Below are positions 59,428-64,000 of a stretch of DNA of 64,000 nt, piece after piece. The stretch spans positions 1-64,000 of the forward strand of contig CALUYT010000032.1 of the NCBI GenBank assembly GCA_944325085.1, written 5' to 3'. The notes under the pieces were generated by a model, which did not search any database, was not told the origin of the DNA, and was given only the letters and a program-made list of their open reading frames with translations. Position 1 is the stretch's first letter. The number at the start of each line of letters is the position of its first letter. Source of the stretch: Candidatus Gastranaerophilales bacterium. Lineage in GTDB: Bacteria > Cyanobacteriota > Vampirovibrionia > Gastranaerophilales > Gastranaerophilaceae. Position numbers and translations under genes: made by a program.

Positions 59428-61210
59428 GTACTGCCATAAATGCTTCTTGTGGAACTTCAACACTACCAACAGATTTCATACGTTTTTTACCTTTTTTCTG
59501 TTTTTCAAGAAGTTTACGTTTACGGGAAATATCTCCGCCATAACACTTCGCAAGAACATTTTTACGCATAGCTTTGATAGTAGTTCTTGCAATAACACGT
59601 CCGCCAATTGCAGCTTGTACCGGAACTTCAAAAAGTTGACGCGGAATAATATCTTTTAATTTTGTTGTCAATTTTTGACCAATATAAAATGCACTATCTT
59701 CATGACAAATTACAGATAAAGCATCGACAACCTCGCCTGCAAGCATAATATCAAGTTTTACAAGTTTAGAACGTTTGTATTCACTAAATTCATAATCTAA
59801 ACTTGCATACCCCTTTGTTCTTGATTTTAATTGATCATAAAAATCTGTAATAACTTCACTCAAAGGAATTTCGTACGCTAAATCAACACGAACTTTATCT
59901 AAATAAGTCATATTAATAAATATACCGCGTTTTGTTTGCGCCAAATCCATCAAAGTTCCAACATATTCATTTGGAGTAATTATTTGAACTTTTACGTAAG
60001 GTTCTTCTATATAATCTCTATATTGTGCAGCCGGAAGATTTGCAGGGTTATCAATTTCTACAACTTCACCATTAGTTTTATGAACCTTATAAACTACAGA
60101 AGGCGCTGTTGTAACTAACGATAAATTATATTCACGCTCCAATCTTTCTTGGGCAATTTCCATATGCAACATACCCAAAAAACCGCACCTAAAGCCAAAA
60201 CCTAAAGCACTTGAAGTTTCAGGTTCAAAAGTAATACTGCTATCATTAAGTTTTAATTTTTCTAATGCTTCTTTTAAATCTTCATAATCCTCATTATCAA
60301 CAGGATACATACCTGAAAATACCATAGGCAAAGCTTCTTTATAACCAGGTAAAGGTTCATTAGCAGGTCTATCAACATTTGTAATAGTATCGCCAACGAA
60401 TCTTGTTAATTCTTTAATTGAACCGGCAAAATAACCAACATCACCGCAAGTTAATTTTTTAACAGGCATTCTTGCAGGTGTTTGATAACCCAATTCAACA
60501 ACTTCATATTCTTTTCCGGAAGCCATAAACCTAACTTTATCACCTAATGATATACTTCCGTCAACAACTTTGAAATAACAAACTGTTCCTAAATACTGAT
60601 CATATACACTATCAAAAACTAAAGCTCTTAAAGGTTTATCAGAATTATCAATAGGAGCAGGAACATAATTAACAACAGCTTCTAAAACATCTTCAATACC
60701 AACACCTGTTTTTGCACTCACAGGAATTGCCATAGATGCATCAATACCAAGTATTTCTTCAATTTCTTGTCTTACACGTTCTACATCGGCAGACGGTAAA
60801 TCAATTTTATTAATTACAGGGATAATTTCTAAATTTTGTTCAATAGCAAGATAAACATTAGCCAAAGTTTGAGCTTCAACTCCTTGAGTCGCATCTACAA
60901 TTAACAATGCACCTTCACATGCAGCTAAAGATCTTGAAACCTCATAAGAAAAATCAACGTGGCCTGGAGTATCAATCAAATTTAATTCATAATCTTTACC
61001 GTCAGAAGCCTTATAAAGCATTCTAGCAGCATTCAATTTTATTGTAATACCACGTTCACGCTCAATATCCATAGAATCTAATAATTGATCTTGCATATCA
61101 CGTTGAGAAACAGTACCGGTTTTTTCCAATAATCTATCTGCCAAAGTTGATTTGCCGTGGTCAATGTGAGCTATTATACAAAAATTTCTTACGTTGTCTC
61201 TTGTTTTCAT
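59408..61210 (-). CDS. lepA: Elongation factor 4 (LepA)
   Basis: A 600-residue translational GTPase that acts on the ribosome during initiation/back-translocation. G motifs: [14 protein letters not shown], the switch II region DTPGHVDFS and [13 protein letters not shown]. Domains II, III and V follow, and the LepA-specific C-terminal domain ends [26 protein letters not shown]. Normal length. Monocistronic, start ATG with weak site. Confidence 0.97.
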   Translation of the reverse strand: MKTRDNVRNFCIIAHIDHGKSTLADRLLEKTGTVSQRDMQDQLLDSMDIERERGITIKLNAARMLYKASDGKDYELNLIDTPGHVDFSYEVSRSLAACEGALLIVDATQGVEAQTLANVYLAIEQNLEIIPVINKIDLPSADVERVRQEIEEILGIDASMAIPVSAKTGVGIEDVLEAVVNYVPAPIDNSDKPLRALVFDSVYDQYLGTVCYFKVVDGSISLGDKVRFMASGKEYEVVELGYQTPARMPVKKLTCGDVGYFAGSIKELTRFVGDTITNVDRPANEPLPGYKEALPMVFSGMYPVDNEDYEDLKEALEKLKLNDSSITFEPETSSALGFGFRCGFLGMLHMEIAQERLEREYNLSLVTTAPSVVYKVHKTNGEVVEIDNPANLPAAQYRDYIEEPYVKVQIITPNEYVGTLMDLAQTKRGIFINMTYLDKVRVDLAYEIPLSEVITDFYDQLKSRTKGYASLDYEFSEYKRSKLVKLDIMLAGEVVDALSVICHEDSAFYIGQKLTTKLKDIIPRQLFEVPVQAAIGGRVIARTTIKAMRKNVLAKCYGGDISRKRKLLEKQKKGKKRMKSVGSVEVPQEAFMAVLSLDED

Positions 61211-61365
61211 ATATACGATTATATATAAAAAAAATTTGATGTAAAATATCTGCGATATTTTTCATCAAATGTCCCAACAAATAATGCCCACAACAATTGA
61301 ATGTCTCAAAAAATTCAACACAATTGTTCTCACTACACCTATTTAAATAAAAAAGTTAAATCTCA

Positions 61366-61416
61366 CCAACTTCATGAAAAACCCGACCTCAATGGTCGGA
61401 TAAGCCTGAAGTTTGG
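61366..61416 (-). terminator. Structured terminator of the 61430 gene
   Basis: CCGACC (61383-61388) with GGTCGG (61394-61399) is a strong hairpin followed on the minus strand by a T run (61376-61380). An outer stem, CCAACTTCA (61366-61374) with TGAAGTTTGG (61407-61416, one bulge), encloses it. The outer stem is more than a plain terminator needs. Confidence 0.75.
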
Positions 61417-61429
61417 TTGAGAAATAAGC

Positions 61430-61588
61430 CTACATAAGTCCTAGAACCTTTTTATACCAAGAAAATGATTCTAATTCTGTACCATTAAATGTTGTTTTAG
61501 TACATTGACTTTTCAAATAATTTTCAAATTCATCATTGAATTTGGACTTAACTTTTTGTGTTTCCTTTTCTGAAATTGATGTTGACAT
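61430..61588 (-). CDS. 52-residue small protein, unknown
   Basis: A 52-residue hydrophilic protein: Ser/Lys/Glu-rich N-terminus (MSTSISEKETQKVKSKFNDE), one Cys near residue 29 and the end SFSWYKKVLGLM. AGGAG lies seven bases upstream of the ATG and a terminator follows, so it looks like a genuine small gene. It might be an excluded toxin-type or regulatory peptide, but there is no evidence. No family recognised. Confidence 0.65.
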   Translation of the reverse strand: MSTSISEKETQKVKSKFNDEFENYLKSQCTKTTFNGTELESFSWYKKVLGLM

Positions 61589-61807
61589 AGAACCTACTCC
61601 TTTTACACTTTAAAAATTTAGAACCCCATTCTATTATAACACATTTTGCATGCATTTTCTAGCTATAAAACAATGTTGGAAAAAATTTTGTTATTATAAA
61701 AGAAAATTCATTGTAAAAAATTGTGAAGAAGTTTTGTTTTTATAAACTTTTATTTTTTAAACAAAAATTTTGTTAAAATTTTAGCATTTTTGTGGTAAAA
61801 TTTTTTT

Positions 61808-62719
61808 ATGATATTAATTGGCGAAAACATACATATTATCTCAAAATCGGTCAGAGAAGCTCTCGAAAATAGAGATGAAAATTTTGTTAAAAATTTGATA
61901 AAAATTCAGGAAAATTTGAACTGCGTAGATTTAAATATCGGTCCCAGCCGAGGCAAACTTGACAATATATTTCAATGGCTAATTCCACTAGTAAAGAATC
62001 AAAATATTTCACTTGATTCAACAAATGCAGATGCCATTGAACAAGGTTTAAAACTTATACAAAATCCTGAAAATTGTTTTATAAACAGTACATCAAAAGA
62101 TGAAGAAAAATTAGAAAAACTAACAGACTTGGCAGTAAAATACCAATGTAATCTTATCGCACTGTCTTTGTCAAAAGAAACAGGAATTCCAAAAACATCC
62201 GATGGTCGAATGGAAATAATCTTTGAAATATATGAAAAATGTATGGAAAAAGGAATTGACAGTAACAAGATTTTCTTTGACCCATTGATTTTACCGCTCA
62301 ATGTTGACCAATCACAAGCTTTAGAAGCTCTAAATACAATTCAAATAGTAAAAGAAAGTTTTGACCCGCAAGTTAATACTATTATAGGATTATCAAACAT
62401 TTCAAACGGATTACCTAAAGACATCAAACAACTCGTTAATAGAGTATATTTAGTACTAGCATTTGGCGCAGGTTTAGACGCTGCAATTATAGATGCAAAA
62501 GATACGGAACTTGTAAGAATCATAAAAATGCTAGAAACAAATTCTCCAAATGATAGCACTGACAATTTGTATATAAATTTAGCAAATATGATAAAAAACT
62601 TTGAAGATTTAACAGAAATAAAATTTGACAAAAATTCAATTGATGAGCAAAATATAATTAAAACAGCCACAATTTTATTGAATAAAAAAATATACTCTGA
62701 CAGCTTTACACAGGTATAA
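61808..62719 (+). CDS. AcsE-like methyltetrahydrofolate corrinoid methyltransferase
   Basis: A 303-residue pterin-binding TIM-barrel protein. The N-terminus IGENIHIISKSVREAL, CVDLNIGPSRG and the C-terminal IGLSNISNGLP and LAFGAGLDAAIIDAKD follow the MeTr/AcsE and DHPS-like pattern. AcsE moves a methyl group from methyl-THF to a corrinoid protein. MetH has the same domain but is far larger. No corrinoid protein is encoded here. The ATG has no visible ribosome site after a T run. It may work with folD and the UROD-like gene. Confidence 0.78.
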   Translation: MILIGENIHIISKSVREALENRDENFVKNLIKIQENLNCVDLNIGPSRGKLDNIFQWLIPLVKNQNISLDSTNADAIEQGLKLIQNPENCFINSTSKDEEKLEKLTDLAVKYQCNLIALSLSKETGIPKTSDGRMEIIFEIYEKCMEKGIDSNKIFFDPLILPLNVDQSQALEALNTIQIVKESFDPQVNTIIGLSNISNGLPKDIKQLVNRVYLVLAFGAGLDAAIIDAKDTELVRIIKMLETNSPNDSTDNLYINLANMIKNFEDLTEIKFDKNSIDEQNIIKTATILLNKKIYSDSFTQV

Positions 62720-62762
62720 GTTTTATGGTAGAATTCAAATAAACAAATTGAGGAGTAAAAAA

Positions 62763-64000
62763 ATTAGAAAGCATTTATTAACAACTATTTTGGTTTCAAC
62801 TTTAATATTTAGTGCAGTACCTTCTACACTTGCATTATCTCCTGAAGCAAGTGCATTATATCAAGAAGCATGCAGTGCTGAACATCAACAAGATTTAAAA
62901 GAAGCTATTGAAAAACTTGAACAAGCTATAAAAGTTTCCGGTGGAGATGTAATGATTTATACAAAACTTGCCGGATTATACTCTGAAATCGATAACAATG
63001 AAAAAGCTCTAGAAACATACAAAAAAGTTATCGAAATGAAACCTGATGACGCATTTATATATATCAGTATTGGTAGTATTTATGAAACTCAAGGAAAATA
63101 CAATGACGCATTAAAAGCTTACGAAAAAGCTTTAGATATTTATCCTGAATATAAATACAATTATTTCAACATTGCAAATGTACAATATCAATTACACGAT
63201 TATAAAAATGCAATAAAAAGTTATAATACATTTTTAGAAACATACTCTCAACACAATGAATCAAGAGAAAATCTTGCAGCTTCATATTTAGCAATCAAAG
63301 ATTATGATGATGCTGCAAAACAATATAAAACAATATATGACAAAAACCCTGAATCATTTAAAAATTTTTCACAATACGGTATAGCTTTATTAAACGCAAA
63401 TGAACCTGAAAAAGCAGCTGAAATGCTTGAAAAAGCAATAGCAAATGACCCTGAAAATAATTCTGCACATTTAGGTCTTGCGCAAGCTTATCAAGATTTA
63501 GGTAAAAATGACTTATCATATGAACAATACCAAATTGTTTTAGCAAAAGTGCCAAATCTAAATACCGTAAGACTTGATTACGCAAACTTACTTGCTGATA
63601 TGAGCAAAAATACAGAAGCCATATCACAATATAATATGTATATCAAAGCTTTTCCAAACGACATAAACGGCTACAAAAACATTGCAGAAGTTTATAAACA
63701 ACTTGGAAACTATGACAAAGCACTTGAAAATTATCTTATTGCAGAAACAAAAGATAATAATGATATAGAACTAAAGAAAAATATAGCTCTTTGCTACCAT
63801 AATAAAAAAGATTATACAAACGCTTTGAAATATTATAATACAATTTTAGCATCACAACCTGACGATTATAATATCAAAGTTAACAAAGCAATAGCATTAC
63901 ATGCGTTGAAAAAATATAGTGAAGCTATCAGTTTGTATGACGAACTTTTACCAATAAAAAATGATAAAACCATAAAAGAAAATCTAAATACTGCACTAGT
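62763..64000 (+). CDS. Secreted TPR-repeat protein, partial at window end
   Basis: More than 412 residues: an export signal (HLLTTILVSTLIFSAVPSTLA), then many TPR repeats of the type A-x-x-x-Y-x-K-(A/V)-x-x-x-x-P-x-(D/N), for example YNDALKAYEKALDIYPEYKYNYFNIA and NYDKALENYLIAE. TPRs form protein-binding solenoids, here outside the inner membrane. The most likely start is an AUU at 62763, seven bases after GAGGAG; a TTG at 62748 overlaps that site and has none of its own. The frame runs open to the window edge. Confidence 0.85.
   Translation, partial: MRKHLLTTILVSTLIFSAVPSTLALSPEASALYQEACSAEHQQDLKEAIEKLEQAIKVSGGDVMIYTKLAGLYSEIDNNEKALETYKKVIEMKPDDAFIYISIGSIYETQGKYNDALKAYEKALDIYPEYKYNYFNIANVQYQLHDYKNAIKSYNTFLETYSQHNESRENLAASYLAIKDYDDAAKQYKTIYDKNPESFKNFSQYGIALLNANEPEKAAEMLEKAIANDPENNSAHLGLAQAYQDLGKNDLSYEQYQIVLAKVPNLNTVRLDYANLLADMSKNTEAISQYNMYIKAFPNDINGYKNIAEVYKQLGNYDKALENYLIAETKDNNDIELKKNIALCYHNKKDYTNALKYYNTILASQPDDYNIKVNKAIALHALKKYSEAISLYDELLPIKNDKTIKENLNTAL

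Overview
The window is a compact, AT-rich bacterial chromosome segment with short intergenic gaps, AGGAG-type ribosome sites and many overlapping genes. The gene content points to the non-photosynthetic sister group of cyanobacteria (Melainabacteria/Vampirovibrionia, most likely a gut-type Gastranaerophilales). The signs are an LdpA-like iron-sulfur protein, an R3H/AAA ATPase of the SpoIIIAA/Ycf45 type, SepF, [FeFe]-hydrogenase maturases HydF and HydG, a family-9 glycosyltransferase typical of a lipopolysaccharide-bearing envelope, clustered type IV prepilin-like proteins and many small lineage-restricted proteins. The lineage is an inference from family content; no rRNA or tRNA gene was recognised.

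Layout. 0-3 kb is accessory DNA: direct repeats, an inverted array of TTGCACT heptamers, an unknown gene, the N-terminal fragment of a Mu-type transposase abutting a truncated secreted-protein gene, and a two-frame gene with a prfB-like +1 shift site. 3-10.4 kb holds a CorC/HlyC protein, soluble and membrane-anchored Hsp20 proteins, small proteins, a GAF?/GGDEF/HD-GYP c-di-GMP protein and two GNAT-like paralogs. 10.6-16.4 kb is an envelope operon (murC, murB, ddl, ftsQ, prenyl synthase, lepB). 16.4-27.7 kb on the minus strand carries ispD, thiL, a second GGDEF/HD protein, a heptosyltransferase-like gene, rsmD, tpiA, three prepilin-like genes and the R3H ATPase. 28-33.3 kb is housekeeping (Nudix, HAD, YbjQ, ispF, acyltransferase). 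33.4-40 kb is a run of lineage-specific proteins, including a duplicated membrane protein and a protein with an annexin-like domain.

40-48 kb has rpsO, convergent hydF/hydG, glmU, a phosphopantetheinyl transferase, ldpA and a class-A beta-lactamase-fold hydrolase. 48-57.8 kb has folD, a CooC-like ATPase and a UROD/MetE-like protein (with the AcsE-like gene at 61.8 kb, a possible folate/corrinoid C1 set), then rplI, zupT, yggS-sepF, a TonB-like gene, mtnA and ruvC. 57.8-59 kb contains two small paralogous genes that share a C-terminal motif. 59-64 kb has a stand-alone LuxR-type HTH, lepA, a 52-residue gene, the AcsE-like gene and a TPR protein running off the window.

The most unusual observations are these. 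(1) Both genes of the 58-kb pair have a 5' leader element perfectly complementary to an element in their own 3' UTR, and the two pairs differ from each other while staying complementary. (2) An identical 17-base operator-like sequence lies upstream of two unlinked small genes, with related TGTAACA-type sites upstream of others. (3) There is a candidate programmed +1 frameshift in a membrane/secreted protein gene. (4) A cyanobacterial clock-input protein occurs in a genome segment with no photosynthesis genes.
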